In this document: in pieces, positions 50,729 to 60,721 of the stretch
Layout: each line of letters opens with the position of its first letter
Numbering within the stretch: position 1 is the first letter of the stretch
Assembly: GCF_002879865.1 (NCBI RefSeq)
Contig: NZ_PNXY01000007.1
Span: forward strand, 124,001 to 188,000
Direction of reading: 5' to 3'
DNA from: Paraburkholderia rhynchosiae
Lineage (GTDB): Bacteria; Pseudomonadota; Gammaproteobacteria; Burkholderiales; Burkholderiaceae
Length of the DNA: 64,000 nucleotides
Made by a program: the position numbers and the translations under genes
The notes under the pieces: model-generated
What the model saw: the letters and a program-made list of their open reading frames with translations, nothing else
The model's database searches: none
Told to the model about the DNA's origin: nothing

Positions 50729-53344
50729 ATGCTGAAGTCATCTATTGTTCGCCTCGTCGCTTATTCGGTGCGGTATCCGTTGCGGATCATCGCACTGTCG
50801 GTCGTGCTCGCCGTTTTGAGCGGCATCTATGTCGCGCACCACTTCAAGATCAACACGGACATCAGCCGTCTTATCGAAACCGACAAGGAATGGTCGACGC
50901 TCCAGCACGCGATGGACCAGGCCTTCCCGGACCGCGGTGAAACCGTGCTGATTGTCGTCGAAGCGCGCGCGCCCGAGTTCGCCGACGCCGCCGCGAACTC
51001 ACTGACCGCGGCGCTCAAGGCGGCGCCCAAGGAATTCGTCGCGGTCTCGCAGCCCGCCGGCGGCCCGTTCTTCGAACACAACGGCCTGCTGTTCCCGTCG
51101 ACAGAAGAAGTCATGTCGACCACTTCGCAACTCGTACAGTCGCGGCCGCTCGTCAACACCCTCGCGCACGATCCGAGCCTCACCGGACTTGCCGGCACGC
51201 TCACCACGAGCCTGTTGCTGCCGCTGCAGATCGGCCAGGTGAAACTGTCCGACATGAGCCGCCTGTTGTCGCAAAGCGCGAGCACGCTCGATCTCGTGCT
51301 GGCGGGCAAGCCTGCCGCTTTCTCGTGGCGCGCGTTCGTCGACAGGAGCGCGGCAACCAATCCGGCGCGCGCGTTCGTCGTCGTGCAGCCGGTCGTGAAC
51401 TACGACGCACTCGAGCCGGGCGCTACCGCATCGAAGGCGATTCGCGACACGGCCGCCGCGCTGCATCTCGAGTCGCGCTATGGCGCGACGGTCCGTCTGA
51501 CCGGCGCACAGCCGCTCGCGGACGAAGAGTTCGCGTCGGTCAAAGACGGCGCCGTGCTCAACGGCATTGGCACGTTCGTGGTCGTGCTGGTGATCCTATG
51601 GCTCGCGTTGCGCTCGGGCCGCATGATCGCCGCGGTGTTCATCACGCTGTTCGTCGGGCTCGCGATTACGGCTGCGCTCGGCCTGATGATGGTTGGCGCG
51701 CTGAACATGATCTCGGTTGCGTTCATGGTGCTGTTCGTCGGGCTCGGCGTCGATTTCGGCGTGCAGTTCGGCGTCAAGTATCGCGAGGAGCGCAATCGCG
51801 ACGACCGGCTTTCCGCCGCCCTCGCCCATACCGCGCACAGCATCGGCGTGCCGTTGACGCTCGCCGCGGTCGCGGTCGCGTTGAGCTTCTTCTCGTTTTT
51901 GCCGACGGCCTACCGTGGCGTGTCGGAGTTGGGCGAGATCGCCGGCGTCGGCATGTTCGTCGCGTATCTGACCAACATGACGCTGTTGCCCGCGTTGCTG
52001 AAAGTCTTCAACCCGCCGGGCGAGCCCGCGTCACCAGGCTTCAGGCAACTCGCCCCCGTCGACGATTTCCTCGCCCGCCACCGCAAGCCCGTGCTGATCG
52101 GCACGTTGATCGTCGTGATCGGCGCCACGCCGTTGCTCACGCATCTGCATTTCGATTTCAATCCGCTGCATCTGAAAGATCCGCATACGGAGTCGATGGC
52201 CACGCTGCTGTCGTTGAAGGATTCGCCCGAGGCTGCGGTGAACAACGTGCATGCGCTCGCGCCGTCGCTTGCCGACGCGGATCGCATGGCCGAGCGCTTG
52301 CGAGCGTTGCCGCAAGTGGGCCGCGTCACGACGCTCGACACCTTCGTTCCGGCTCAGCAGCAACAGAAGATGATGCTGATCGCGAGCGCCGCGCAGCAAC
52401 TTCTGCCCGCGCTGCAACAACAACCCGCGCAGCAGGCGACGGACGCGGTACGCGTGGCCGCGCTCAAGCGCGCGTCGAACCAGCTCTCGCTCGCCGCCGA
52501 GGATCACCCGGGCCCCGGCGCCGCCGAAGCCAAACATCTGTCGGACACACTGCAAAAGCTCGCCGCCGCCGACGCCGCGACGCGTGACCGCGCCGAAACC
52601 GCGATGTCCGAGCCGCTGCGCATTGCGCTCAAGCAATTGGAGAACCTGCTGCAGCCGACCGAGATCACGCGGGACAATCTGCCGAAGGAAATCTCGAAGG
52701 GCTGGGTGTCGAAGGACGGCCGCGCGCTCATCGACATCGCGCCGAAGGTAAAGCCCGGCGCCGATCCAAACGACGACGCGGCGCTTGCGGGCTTCGCGCA
52801 CGCGGTGAAGAAAGCCGAGCCGGGCGCGATAGGCGGACCGATTTCGATCCTGCATTCAGCGGACACGATCATCAAGGCGTTTCTGCAGGCCGCGGGCTGG
52901 GCGCTGCTGTCGATCGCGATCCTGTTGTGGATTGCGCTGCGGCGCCTTGGCGACATGCTGCGCACGCTGGTGCCGCTGCTGGTGTCGGCCCTCGTCACGC
53001 TGGAATTGTGCGTGGTGTTCGGCATGCCGCTGAACTTCGCGAATATCATCGCGTTGCCACTGATGCTCGGCGTCGGCGTGGCCTTCAAGATTTACTTCGT
53101 GATGGCGTGGCGTAACGGCCAGACCGGTCTGTTGCAGTCGAGCCTGACGCACGCCGTGCTGTTCAGCGCAGCGACCACGGCGACGGCGTTCGGCAGCCTC
53201 TGGCTATCGCATCATCCGGGGACGTCCAGCATGGGCCGCCTGCTGGCGCTTTCACTGTTTTGCACGCTGATCGGTGCAGTGGTTTTCCAACCCGTGCTGA
53301 TGGGCAAGCCGCGCCCACGTCGCGGGAAGCACAAAGGAATATGA
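50729..53344 (+). CDS. hpnN: hopanoid transporter HpnN (RND family)
   Basis: An 871-residue inner-membrane transporter of the RND/MMPL superfamily that moves hopanoids toward the outer membrane. The N-terminal helix is [20 protein letters not shown], followed by a periplasmic loop to about residue 260. A helix bundle comes next ([40 protein letters not shown]), then a second loop and helix bundle ([40 protein letters not shown]). I chose the ATG at 50729; longer frames lie in unlikely sequence. It overlaps mlaA by 4 bases (ATGA). The length matches the family. HpnM is encoded divergently next to it. Confidence 0.95.
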   Translation: MLKSSIVRLVAYSVRYPLRIIALSVVLAVLSGIYVAHHFKINTDISRLIETDKEWSTLQHAMDQAFPDRGETVLIVVEARAPEFADAAANSLTAALKAAPKEFVAVSQPAGGPFFEHNGLLFPSTEEVMSTTSQLVQSRPLVNTLAHDPSLTGLAGTLTTSLLLPLQIGQVKLSDMSRLLSQSASTLDLVLAGKPAAFSWRAFVDRSAATNPARAFVVVQPVVNYDALEPGATASKAIRDTAAALHLESRYGATVRLTGAQPLADEEFASVKDGAVLNGIGTFVVVLVILWLALRSGRMIAAVFITLFVGLAITAALGLMMVGALNMISVAFMVLFVGLGVDFGVQFGVKYREERNRDDRLSAALAHTAHSIGVPLTLAAVAVALSFFSFLPTAYRGVSELGEIAGVGMFVAYLTNMTLLPALLKVFNPPGEPASPGFRQLAPVDDFLARHRKPVLIGTLIVVIGATPLLTHLHFDFNPLHLKDPHTESMATLLSLKDSPEAAVNNVHALAPSLADADRMAERLRALPQVGRVTTLDTFVPAQQQQKMMLIASAAQQLLPALQQQPAQQATDAVRVAALKRASNQLSLAAEDHPGPGAAEAKHLSDTLQKLAAADAATRDRAETAMSEPLRIALKQLENLLQPTEITRDNLPKEISKGWVSKDGRALIDIAPKVKPGADPNDDAALAGFAHAVKKAEPGAIGGPISILHSADTIIKAFLQAAGWALLSIAILLWIALRRLGDMLRTLVPLLVSALVTLELCVVFGMPLNFANIIALPLMLGVGVAFKIYFVMAWRNGQTGLLQSSLTHAVLFSAATTATAFGSLWLSHHPGTSSMGRLLALSLFCTLIGAVVFQPVLMGKPRPRRGKHKGI

Positions 53345-54393
53345 GCATGAAACTGCGTACCACCGTGCTGGCGCTCGCCGCTACCGGCCTGATTTCCGGC
53401 TGCGCAACCGGTCCTGACCGCAAACCGGGCGACCCGTTCGAGCCGATGAACAGGGCAGTGTTCAATTTCAACGACGGCCTGGACCGCTACGTCGCGGTGC
53501 CGGTCGCCAAGGGCTATCAGAAGGTGACGCCGCAGCCGTTGCGCACGGCCGTCAGCAACTTCTTCTCGAACCTGGGCGACCTCACCAACGCCGCCAACGC
53601 GCTGCTGCAATTGAAGTTCACCGACGCAACGGAGGACTTCGTCCGCTTCGCGTTCAACTCCACGTTCGGACTGGGCGGTCTGCTCGACTGGGCGACACCG
53701 GCCGGCCTGCCGAAACATCATCAGGACTTTGGCCTGACGCTCGGACACTGGGGCATTCCGTCCGGACCGTATCTGGTCTTGCCGCTATTCGGTCCGAGCA
53801 CCGTGCGAGACAGCATGGGCCTGGTGGTGGATGTGAAGTTCAATCCGCTGAACTACATGGAGCCGGCGCTGCGTAATCCGCTGTACGTGCTGCAGTTCGT
53901 GAGCGTGCGCTCGGATCTGCTGGGCGCGACGGACCTGCTCCAACAGGCGGCATTGGACAAGTACTCGTTCGTGCGTGACGCCTATACGCAGCAACGGCGG
54001 GCGCGTCTGCGCGGCCCGAACGACAATGCCGCCCCGCTGCCGGAATACGAGGATGAGGGCGAATCCGGCGCCGCCACCATCCCGGCGAAGGGCGCGGCGG
54101 CGGGCGCACCAGCGGCGCTTCCGAACTACGCGGACCCAGGCGATACGGCGGAAGCGCCGGATGCGGCGTCTGGAGCGGCTAAGGGTGCGCCGGCGGGTGT
54201 CCCTGCGGGGGTGCCGGACTACAGCGATCCGGGCGAGGCTCCGGCCAGTGGCACGGCTGGCTCTGTGCCGAATGTGTCGACTGCGGCCCCAGCAACCGCG
54301 CCAACTGCGGCCTCAGCGCCCGGCACAGCCACGCCCACGACGACTGCGCCTGCCGGTCAGCAACAACCGGCTTCAGCGCCGGCTGCACAATAA
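53341..54393 (+). CDS. mlaA: MlaA/VacJ-family outer-membrane lipoprotein
   Basis: A 350-residue lipoprotein. The signal ends in lipobox LISGC near residue 21. The MlaA core (about residues 25-215) shows [60 protein letters not shown] and [15 protein letters not shown]. The core resembles the outer-membrane donut that moves phospholipids. The last 120 residues are a Pro/Ala/Thr-rich tail with two imperfect repeats ([20 protein letters not shown] and [17 protein letters not shown]), absent from typical MlaA proteins. The gene starts at an ATGA overlap with hpnN, with AAAGGAAT just upstream. Here it may act with HpnN and HpnM on hopanoids. Confidence 0.92.
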   Translation: MSMKLRTTVLALAATGLISGCATGPDRKPGDPFEPMNRAVFNFNDGLDRYVAVPVAKGYQKVTPQPLRTAVSNFFSNLGDLTNAANALLQLKFTDATEDFVRFAFNSTFGLGGLLDWATPAGLPKHHQDFGLTLGHWGIPSGPYLVLPLFGPSTVRDSMGLVVDVKFNPLNYMEPALRNPLYVLQFVSVRSDLLGATDLLQQAALDKYSFVRDAYTQQRRARLRGPNDNAAPLPEYEDEGESGAATIPAKGAAAGAPAALPNYADPGDTAEAPDAASGAAKGAPAGVPAGVPDYSDPGEAPASGTAGSVPNVSTAAPATAPTAASAPGTATPTTTAPAGQQQPASAPAAQ

Positions 54394-54576
54394 CATCGGC
54401 AAATGCCCGCTCGGGACGTGCTCCGATGGCGCCGAAAGACTAAACGAACTGCGGCGCGCAACATGCCGAATGGACGCTGCCCGGTGGATTCGGTCCGCTG
54501 TGAAATACGCCGTTGCCGCTTCGCCGGAATATCTGACGTTGGGCGGCAAACCCGCATTGCGTCTGATCGGACGGCC

Positions 54577-55308
54577 TCAGGCGGCGCCGAAATGCAACGC
54601 GCCCGCTGCGCCCAGCGCATGCCGAGCCTGCACCAGCGAGATACGTGCCGCGCGCGCGTCGATCGCCACCTGAATCAGCGCGCCGATCTGCGACGGTTGC
54701 CGCATTAGTTCGCGCAAGATCGGGGCAAGCGCGGTGCTGCCATCATCGCGCAGACCAGCGGTCGCTGCTGAAGGCAGCGTGCGCCAGGCCGGATCGACGA
54801 TCGCGCGGCACACGGCGAACGGCAATCCACGCGCGGCCGCCATCGCGCCCGCGAGATGCGACTCCATATCCACAGCCAATGCGCCCGTCGAGCGATGTAG
54901 CGCGCGCTTGTCGTGGGCGGACATGAGCGGCGCGGTGACTGCGGCCATCGGCCCGCGTTGCAAACGCGACCCAAGCGGTGCCGTCGCGAGTGCCGCGGCC
55001 AGCCGGTTTGCCCACGCGGAATCGGTGGAAATGCGCCCGAACGGGCCTTCGACGGCATCCGCGACAATCAGCGCGCCAGGCTTCAAATCCGGCGCCAACC
55101 CGCCCGCCGTGCCGAAGCTGACGATGCCCGAGCAACCACGGGCCACCGCCGCGCTAAGCGCGCGCTCGAGCAGATCGGCGCGCGCGGCGTAGACCACTTC
55201 GACGCCCTCGCCTCGCGCAATTCGCGCTTCAAAGGCCATGCCCGTCACGACGATAACCGGCAAGCCGCTCGAGCCGGCATCGGCGGACGGCGCTGTTGAA
55301 CGAAACAT
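54577..55308 (-). CDS. hpnG: adenosylhopane nucleoside phosphorylase HpnG
   Basis: A 243-residue enzyme of the purine nucleoside phosphorylase / MTA-SAH nucleosidase family. In hopanoid synthesis HpnG removes adenine from adenosylhopane, giving ribosylhopane. Visible parts are LPVIVVTGMAFEARIARGEG, GIVSFGTAGGLAPDLKPGAL followed by IVADAVEG, and STGALAVDMESHLAGAMAAA with the D-M-E-S signature that binds ribose. The start is ATG at 55308, 3 bases after the shc stop. It is the last gene of the hpnD-hpnE-shc-hpnG operon. The length is normal. Confidence 0.92.
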   Translation of the reverse strand: MFRSTAPSADAGSSGLPVIVVTGMAFEARIARGEGVEVVYAARADLLERALSAAVARGCSGIVSFGTAGGLAPDLKPGALIVADAVEGPFGRISTDSAWANRLAAALATAPLGSRLQRGPMAAVTAPLMSAHDKRALHRSTGALAVDMESHLAGAMAAARGLPFAVCRAIVDPAWRTLPSAATAGLRDDGSTALAPILRELMRQPSQIGALIQVAIDARAARISLVQARHALGAAGALHFGAA

Positions 55309-55311
55309 CCG

Positions 55312-57354
55312 TTACATCCCGACCGTGACGCGCGTGAGCCCGTTGCGCTTTAAATGACGGAAACGCGCCAGCGCCCACAGCGGGAAAAACTTGCGATAAC
55401 CGTGGTAACGCAGATAAAACACGCGCGGGAAACCGGTGGCTGTAAAACGCGTTTCTTCCCACAAGCCATGCTCGCGCTGTTCGCGCTGCAAATAGTCGAT
55501 GCCGCGCGCTACCGCTTCGTGATTCACCTCGCCTGCCGCCATCAGGCCCATCAGCGCCCATGCCGTTTGCGAAGCCGTGCTCGGCGCACGTTCGTAGCCC
55601 CGATAGTCGAGCTTGTAGCTCTCGCCGCCCTCGCCCCAGCCACCGTCCTGGTTCTGGATCGATAGGAGCCACTGGACGGCGCGCTGGATGCGCGGGTCGT
55701 CGTGCGGCATGCCGGCCGCGTTCAGCGAACACAGCGCCGTCCATGTGCCGTAGATGTAGTTCAAGCCCCAACGGCCGTACCAGCTACCGTCCGCTTCCTG
55801 TTCCTTCAGCATGTAGTCGAACGCGCGTTGCGCCGGCTCGCTGTTCTGCGGCAATTCGCCGAGTTGCGCAAGCATCGACAAACAACGGCCCGACACGTCC
55901 GCGGTCGGCGGATCGAGCAGCGCGCCGTGATCGGAGAATGGAATGTTGTTGAGGTAATACTGCGTGTTCTCGGGCTCGAATGCGCCCCAGCCGCCGTCGC
56001 TGCTTTGCATGCCGACGACCCATTCGCGCGCCCTCGCAATCGCATCACGGTCGACGCTCGACTGCGTGAGCGCCGCCGAGCGATGCATGGCCATTGCGAC
56101 CACCGCCGTATCGTCGACGTCCGGGTAATACGCGTTCTTGTACTGGAACGCCCAGCCGCCGGGACGCACGTCCGGCCGGCGCGAAATCCAGTCGCCGCGC
56201 ACGTCGAGAATCTGCAGCGGACGCAGCCACGCGAGGCCGCGTTCGGCCGCCTGCTCGGCGCGCGCTTCGCCGGTTTCGAGCAACGCATGGGCGGCAAGCG
56301 ACGTGTCCCATACCGGCGACAGACAGGGCTGGCAATATGCTTCGTCATCCTTGATGACGAGCAGCTTTTCGATCGACTGACGCGCGATGGCACGGTTCGG
56401 ATGATCGGCCGGATAGCCGAGCACGTCGTACATCATCACCGAGTTGGCCATGGCCGGGAAGATCGCGCCGAGGCCGTCTTCGCCGTTCAGCCGCTGATCG
56501 ACGAACGCCACCGCCTCGCGCACCGCACGCTCACGCGTGGCTTTCGGAAACAGGCCGTCGACCGTGCGCAGGACCGTGTCCACGACCCGGAAAAAGCGGA
56601 ACCAGCCGACATGCTGATGCGGTGCCCGGGCCGGCATGCCTGCGTTCACCGGCGCGCCACGGAACAATTCGTCGATGCGCACGCGCCGCGGGTTGCGCGC
56701 GAGCGGCCGCTTCGCATTGAGCACGAGCAGCGGCACGATCACCGTCCGCGCCCAGTACGACACCTTCGACAGGTGGAACGGAAACCACATGGGCAGCAGC
56801 GTGATCTCTACGGGCATCATCGGCACCGCGCGCCACGACACGACGCCGAACAGCGCGAGCAGGATTCGCGTGAACACATTCACGGCTTCCGCGCCGCCGT
56901 GCGCGAGAATCGCCTGGCGCGCGCGGATCATGTGCTCGGCATCCACGGGGTCGCCGATCATCTTCAGCGCGAAGTACGCCTTCACGCTCGCACTGATATC
57001 GAGCGCACCGTCGGTGAAAAGCGGCCAGCCGCCGTCGGCCAGCTGGATGCGGCGCAGATAGCGCCCGATCTTCCGCTCCAGCTCGACGTTCGGCGTTTCG
57101 CCGAGGTAATGGACCAGCAGCACGTATTCGGCCGGAATCGTCGCGTCGGCTTCGAGTTCGTAGATCCAGTGGCCGTCCGGCTTCTGCGCGGCGAGGATCG
57201 CATCAGTTGCGCGCGTGATTGCGGCGTCGAGCGAAGAAGCAGCCGCGGCGGGCGCGTGCGGCGCATTGCTCGCAACGGCCGGCGCGCTGAGCGCTTCATC
57301 GGCGGAGTCGGGCATGACGGCGCCCAGCGTCCGGGCTTGAGATAAGTCGTTCAT
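55312..57354 (-). CDS. shc: squalene-hopene cyclase
   Basis: A 680-residue membrane-associated cyclase turning squalene into hopene and hopanol. The catalytic acid motif D-x-D-D is at residues 412-415 (YYPDVDDTAVVAMAMHR). QW motifs are numerous: DGHWIYELEAD near the start, DGGWPLFTDG, DGGWGAFEPENTQYY, DGSWYGRWGLNYIYGTWTAL and DGGWGEGGESY. The inner cavity end ATGFPRVFYLRYHGYRKFFP is typical of bacterial enzymes. The first 45 residues are an Ala/Pro-rich leader. The ATG at 57354 overlaps the hpnE stop (ATGA). The length is slightly above the common 630-660. This is the key enzyme of the cluster. Confidence 0.98.
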   Translation of the reverse strand: MNDLSQARTLGAVMPDSADEALSAPAVASNAPHAPAAAASSLDAAITRATDAILAAQKPDGHWIYELEADATIPAEYVLLVHYLGETPNVELERKIGRYLRRIQLADGGWPLFTDGALDISASVKAYFALKMIGDPVDAEHMIRARQAILAHGGAEAVNVFTRILLALFGVVSWRAVPMMPVEITLLPMWFPFHLSKVSYWARTVIVPLLVLNAKRPLARNPRRVRIDELFRGAPVNAGMPARAPHQHVGWFRFFRVVDTVLRTVDGLFPKATRERAVREAVAFVDQRLNGEDGLGAIFPAMANSVMMYDVLGYPADHPNRAIARQSIEKLLVIKDDEAYCQPCLSPVWDTSLAAHALLETGEARAEQAAERGLAWLRPLQILDVRGDWISRRPDVRPGGWAFQYKNAYYPDVDDTAVVAMAMHRSAALTQSSVDRDAIARAREWVVGMQSSDGGWGAFEPENTQYYLNNIPFSDHGALLDPPTADVSGRCLSMLAQLGELPQNSEPAQRAFDYMLKEQEADGSWYGRWGLNYIYGTWTALCSLNAAGMPHDDPRIQRAVQWLLSIQNQDGGWGEGGESYKLDYRGYERAPSTASQTAWALMGLMAAGEVNHEAVARGIDYLQREQREHGLWEETRFTATGFPRVFYLRYHGYRKFFPLWALARFRHLKRNGLTRVTVGM

Positions 57355-58625
57355 CGGCGTTCCATCGGTTGATTCAGCAACGTATCCGCGGCCTTCTGGC
57401 CAGAGCGGATCGCGCCTTCCATCGTCGCGGGCAGGCCGGTGGCCGTCCAGTCTCCCGCGAGCATCAGGTTGGTCCAGCGAGTGCGCGTGCCGGGACGCTG
57501 CGTTTCCTGGTCCGGCAGCGCGGCGAATGTCGCGCGTTTGTCGACGACGACCTGCCAGGCCGGCATCGGCGCGGCGGGCAGATTGGCCGCCTGAGCAACC
57601 TCGGCCCACAAGCGTGCCGCGAGCTCTTCGTGCGGCGTGTCGAGCAGATGCTCCGCGGCATAGATCGTCGCGGACACCCGCCCGTCGGACGCGAACAGCC
57701 ATTGCGCCGTCCCGTTCACGAGACCGGTGACGGGCGGCAAGCCGAACGGCGGCTCGACCGCGAAATACACGCTGACGGTCGCGGCGAAGCGGGTCGGCGC
57801 GCGCAGGCCGGGGACAAGCGTCTGCGCGATGTCCGGCGGCACCGCCAGAATGACGGCCGCGTTCGCATCGAGCAGGATGCTTTGTTCCACGAAATCCAGC
57901 GCCTGGACACGGCTTGTATTCACGTTAGCGGCGAACACGATTTTTTCGAGCCGGGAACCGAGCTTGATCGTCGCGCCGCCATGCTGCAGCAGCCGCAACG
58001 CCGGATCGACGAAAGCACTGCTAAGACCATTGCGCGCGACGAGCGGCCGGCACGCGAGACCACCGGCAAGCACCGTCTCGCGCACCATCGCCGCGGTCAG
58101 TTCCGCCGACGCGTCGCGCGGTTCCACGTTGAGCATCGCACGAAACAGCGGCGAGAGCAGACGGTCCCACAGCGGACCATTGCCGCGCATGGTTTGCGCG
58201 ACGCTGCGGCCAGGCTTCGCGAACAGCAGCGGTATGAGACTTAGATAATCGCTCGGGCCGGTGTTCGGCACGCGCGCATTCTGATCGAAAATCCACCACG
58301 GGAGCCATCCCGACGACATGCGCACGGTCCAGCGCGCACGAGTCGCCAAGTCCACGAACGGAAATTCGGCCAGCGCCGGCCCCGTGAGTTCGTCCGCCGC
58401 GCCGATCGCCCGCGCGTAGTTCAGCGTAGCGACGTTGCCCGACATCATCAGGTGATTGCCGCTGTCGATCGTTGCCCCGAGCTTGGCGTCGTAATAAGAA
58501 CGGCAACGGCCGCCGGCCTGTTCGGCCGCTTCGTGCAGCACGACTCGCGCGCCGCGCCGCTGCAACTGCACCGCGGCGGCCAGGCCGGCGAGGCCCGCGC
58601 CAACCACATGTACGAGTCTCGACAT
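57351..58625 (-). CDS. hpnE: hydroxysqualene dehydroxylase HpnE
   Basis: A 424-residue FAD-dependent amine-oxidase-like enzyme that reduces hydroxysqualene to squalene, the last step of HpnCDE squalene synthesis. The dinucleotide fold is VHVVGAGLAGLAAAVQLQRR, followed by GGRCRSYYDAKLGATIDSGN, the flavin-binding continuation. The C-terminal LMLAGDWTATGLPATMEGAI is the second FAD motif. The ATG at 58625 lies 4 bases after the hpnD stop, and the frames extending further overlap hpnD and are spurious. It overlaps shc by 4 bases, so hpnD, hpnE and shc are translationally coupled. Confidence 0.95.
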   Translation of the reverse strand: MSRLVHVVGAGLAGLAAAVQLQRRGARVVLHEAAEQAGGRCRSYYDAKLGATIDSGNHLMMSGNVATLNYARAIGAADELTGPALAEFPFVDLATRARWTVRMSSGWLPWWIFDQNARVPNTGPSDYLSLIPLLFAKPGRSVAQTMRGNGPLWDRLLSPLFRAMLNVEPRDASAELTAAMVRETVLAGGLACRPLVARNGLSSAFVDPALRLLQHGGATIKLGSRLEKIVFAANVNTSRVQALDFVEQSILLDANAAVILAVPPDIAQTLVPGLRAPTRFAATVSVYFAVEPPFGLPPVTGLVNGTAQWLFASDGRVSATIYAAEHLLDTPHEELAARLWAEVAQAANLPAAPMPAWQVVVDKRATFAALPDQETQRPGTRTRWTNLMLAGDWTATGLPATMEGAIRSGQKAADTLLNQPMERR

Positions 58626-58629
58626 CAGC

Positions 58630-59478
58630 TCAGAAGAGAGCGTAACGCGCGACGATCCACAGCATGCGCAGACGCGGCTTGCTGACCTTCGTACGCGGAA
58701 TGTCGAAGCCGCGCTCCAGCGTGCGATCCAGCAGCACGCGGTACACACCCGACATGATGCGCGGCGCGCGCACCTGGTTGCGCGGCTCGCGGTCCATGAT
58801 CGCGTCGGACGCGGCGAAGTGTTCCTTCGCGCGCCCGGCGAGCGTTGCGCAGACGCGCGGGAGCGAGGGGTCGTCGGCGATCTGCGCAGGGTTCTTTACC
58901 GCGATGCCTTCGCGCGCCAGCAGTTCGTGCGGCAGATAGCAACGATTGATGCCGGCGTCTTCGTCGATGTCGCGAAGAATGTTCGTGAGCTGCAGCGCGC
59001 GGCCCAGATGGTGCGCCAGCAAACGGCCCGGCTCCTCCTGCATCCCGAATATTCTCACCGATAGCCGGCCCGCCGCACTCGCGACGCGGTCGCAATAGAG
59101 GTCCAGCGTGGCTTCGTCCGGCGCGCAGATGTCGGCGGCGGCATCCATCGCCATGCCGTCGATCATCGCGTGGAAATCCTCGCGTTGCAGACGAAACGTG
59201 TGAATGTGCCGCGTCAGCGCGCGCAACGAAGCACGTGGCGCGCCGGCATAGCACGCGTCGATGTCGGCGCGCCAGCGCTCGAGAGCGGCGGCGCGGTCGG
59301 CGCGCGGCATGTCGCTGTCGGCGATGTCGTCGACCGCGCGGCAGAAAGCGTAGACCTGATACATCGCGTCGCGCTGCGCGGCCGGCAGGATGCGCATTGC
59401 GAGATAGAACGAACTGCCGGATGTGGCGGCAGCGGCGTCGATTTCAGTATCGTCCACGACAAGATTGGAAACAGCCAA
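58630..59478 (-). CDS. hpnD: presqualene diphosphate synthase HpnD
   Basis: A 282-residue trans-isoprenyl diphosphate synthase that joins two farnesyl diphosphates into presqualene diphosphate. The two Asp-rich metal sites are AFCRAVDDIADSD (near residues 48-54) and QLTNILRDIDEDAGINRCYL. SSFYLAMRILPAAQRDAMYQ and GRLSVRIFGMQEEP are family segments. The start is TTG at 59478 with GGAG 7 bases upstream; no ATG fits. It is the first gene of the hpnD-hpnE-shc-hpnG operon. The usual partner hpnC, for the next step to hydroxysqualene, is not in this window. Confidence 0.95.
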   Translation of the reverse strand: MAVSNLVVDDTEIDAAAATSGSSFYLAMRILPAAQRDAMYQVYAFCRAVDDIADSDMPRADRAAALERWRADIDACYAGAPRASLRALTRHIHTFRLQREDFHAMIDGMAMDAAADICAPDEATLDLYCDRVASAAGRLSVRIFGMQEEPGRLLAHHLGRALQLTNILRDIDEDAGINRCYLPHELLAREGIAVKNPAQIADDPSLPRVCATLAGRAKEHFAASDAIMDREPRNQVRAPRIMSGVYRVLLDRTLERGFDIPRTKVSKPRLRMLWIVARYALF

Positions 59479-59782
59479 GACGATCTCCGCTGGAGGGCGC
59501 CCGCTGAAAGGCGTTCAGGAATTTTTTATGTTTCGCCGCAGGGCAGGCGGCCCGCGCGCGCGGACACGCGCGAAACACACGGCGGGTATGCCGGAAACGG
59601 CGAAAAGTATATCAACGTTTGTGAGACGACGCAGTTTCGCCTGTGGAATAAGGGGCGCGAGCCGGTACGATCGGTGGAAGAAGCGCGACGTACGGCGTGC
59701 CGGGCTGCTGGTAGAACCGGTTGCCCGTGCGCCAACGCAGTCTGATTGATCTCTACCGGTTCACTGCGCGATCACTGCCTAA
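59479..59782. other. intergenic, promoter region of the hpnD operon
   Basis: No gene is seen. A TATACT on the minus strand at 59606-59611 is a good -10 candidate for hpnD, about 130 bases upstream of its start. The rest is GC-rich, with inverted GCGCGCG runs near 59553-59571. Confidence 0.45.
59606..59611 (-). promoter_or_regulatory. -10 element candidate for the hpnD-hpnE-shc-hpnG operon
   Basis: TATACT, read on the minus strand, matches the sigma-70 -10 consensus in five of six positions. It is the only AT-rich spot in this gap. A convincing -35 box is not visible. Confidence 0.35.
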
Positions 59783-60721
59783 TCAGGTCAGCGCGACCGA
59801 GCGGTTGCGTCCTTGCCGCTTCGCGCTATAAAGCGCCGCGTCCGCCTCATTGATCAGCACGTCATACGCGGGCAAGCCGGGACGCGCCGCCGCGCCGCCC
59901 ACGCTCGCCGTCACCGGCACGCTCGTGCCCTGCACTTCGACCGGCGTATCGGCGATCGTGCAGCGGATTTTCTCCGCCACGCGCATCGCGTCCTCCAGCG
60001 GCGTGCACGGCAGTAGCAACGCGAACTCCTCGCCGCCGAAACGGCCGAACGTGTCCTGCGCCCGCACGACCTCGGCGACGCGCTGCGCCATCACGCGCAA
60101 GACGGTATCGCCGACGCCATGGCCGAACTGGTCATTGATCTTCTTGAAGTGATCGAGATCGAACAGCAGCACCGACATGTCGCCGCCATAGCGCTGCCAG
60201 CGCGTGTACTCGTCGAGCAGCCGCGCTTCGAAGAAGCGGCGGTTGGCAATGCCGGTGAGTCCGTCGCGGTCCGCATATTCCTGCAGTTTCGCAACGGCCT
60301 CCTCGCGCTCGCGCTGCACGATGCTCACATGCGTCACGTCGGAGATCGTCACGCAGACGGCTACCACTTCGCGCTCGCGCGTGAGCGGCATGAACGTGCA
60401 GTCCTGCTGCATGTAATCGACGCCGCCCGTGATCGGCCGGTCGTGATCGAACTTGAAGAGATACGGACGCTGTTCCCACGAGCTGAACGCGAAACTGCCA
60501 AGCTGGAAGACGCTTTCGATCTTGCGCGACAACCACACGCGCGGCAGCTCCGGAAAATGCGTGAACAGCGACTTGCCGACCACCTGCTCCGCGGACAGAC
60601 CGCTGTGGTCCTGCATGAACCGGTTCCACATGAGCACGTTCATTTCGCGGTCGAGCACGAAGATGCCGAAGCCCACGCGCTCGACCACCAGATCGCTTAA
60701 CGACTCGGTCGGCGCGTTCAT
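59783..60721 (-). CDS. PAS-GGDEF diguanylate cyclase
   Basis: A 312-residue cytoplasmic enzyme making cyclic di-GMP. Residues about 10-135 are a PAS sensor domain (GFGIFVLDREMNVLMWNRFM). A short coiled segment (REREEAVAKLQEYADRDGLT) links to the GGDEF domain. The active site is G-G-E-E-F at 229-233 (FGRFGGEEFALLLP), and the inhibitory I-site R-x-x-D is intact at Arg220 to Asp223. The ATG at 60721 overlaps the CheC gene stop (ATGA). It is the third gene of the response regulator-CheC-cyclase operon. It ends about 300 bases before hpnD begins, on the same strand. Confidence 0.93.
   Translation of the reverse strand: MNAPTESLSDLVVERVGFGIFVLDREMNVLMWNRFMQDHSGLSAEQVVGKSLFTHFPELPRVWLSRKIESVFQLGSFAFSSWEQRPYLFKFDHDRPITGGVDYMQQDCTFMPLTREREVVAVCVTISDVTHVSIVQREREEAVAKLQEYADRDGLTGIANRRFFEARLLDEYTRWQRYGGDMSVLLFDLDHFKKINDQFGHGVGDTVLRVMAQRVAEVVRAQDTFGRFGGEEFALLLPCTPLEDAMRVAEKIRCTIADTPVEVQGTSVPVTASVGGAAARPGLPAYDVLINEADAALYSAKRQGRNRSVALT

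Noticed and set aside
55702..57345. 547-codon plus-strand frame
   Set aside because: It is entirely antisense to shc, with high Arg/His content and no family features.
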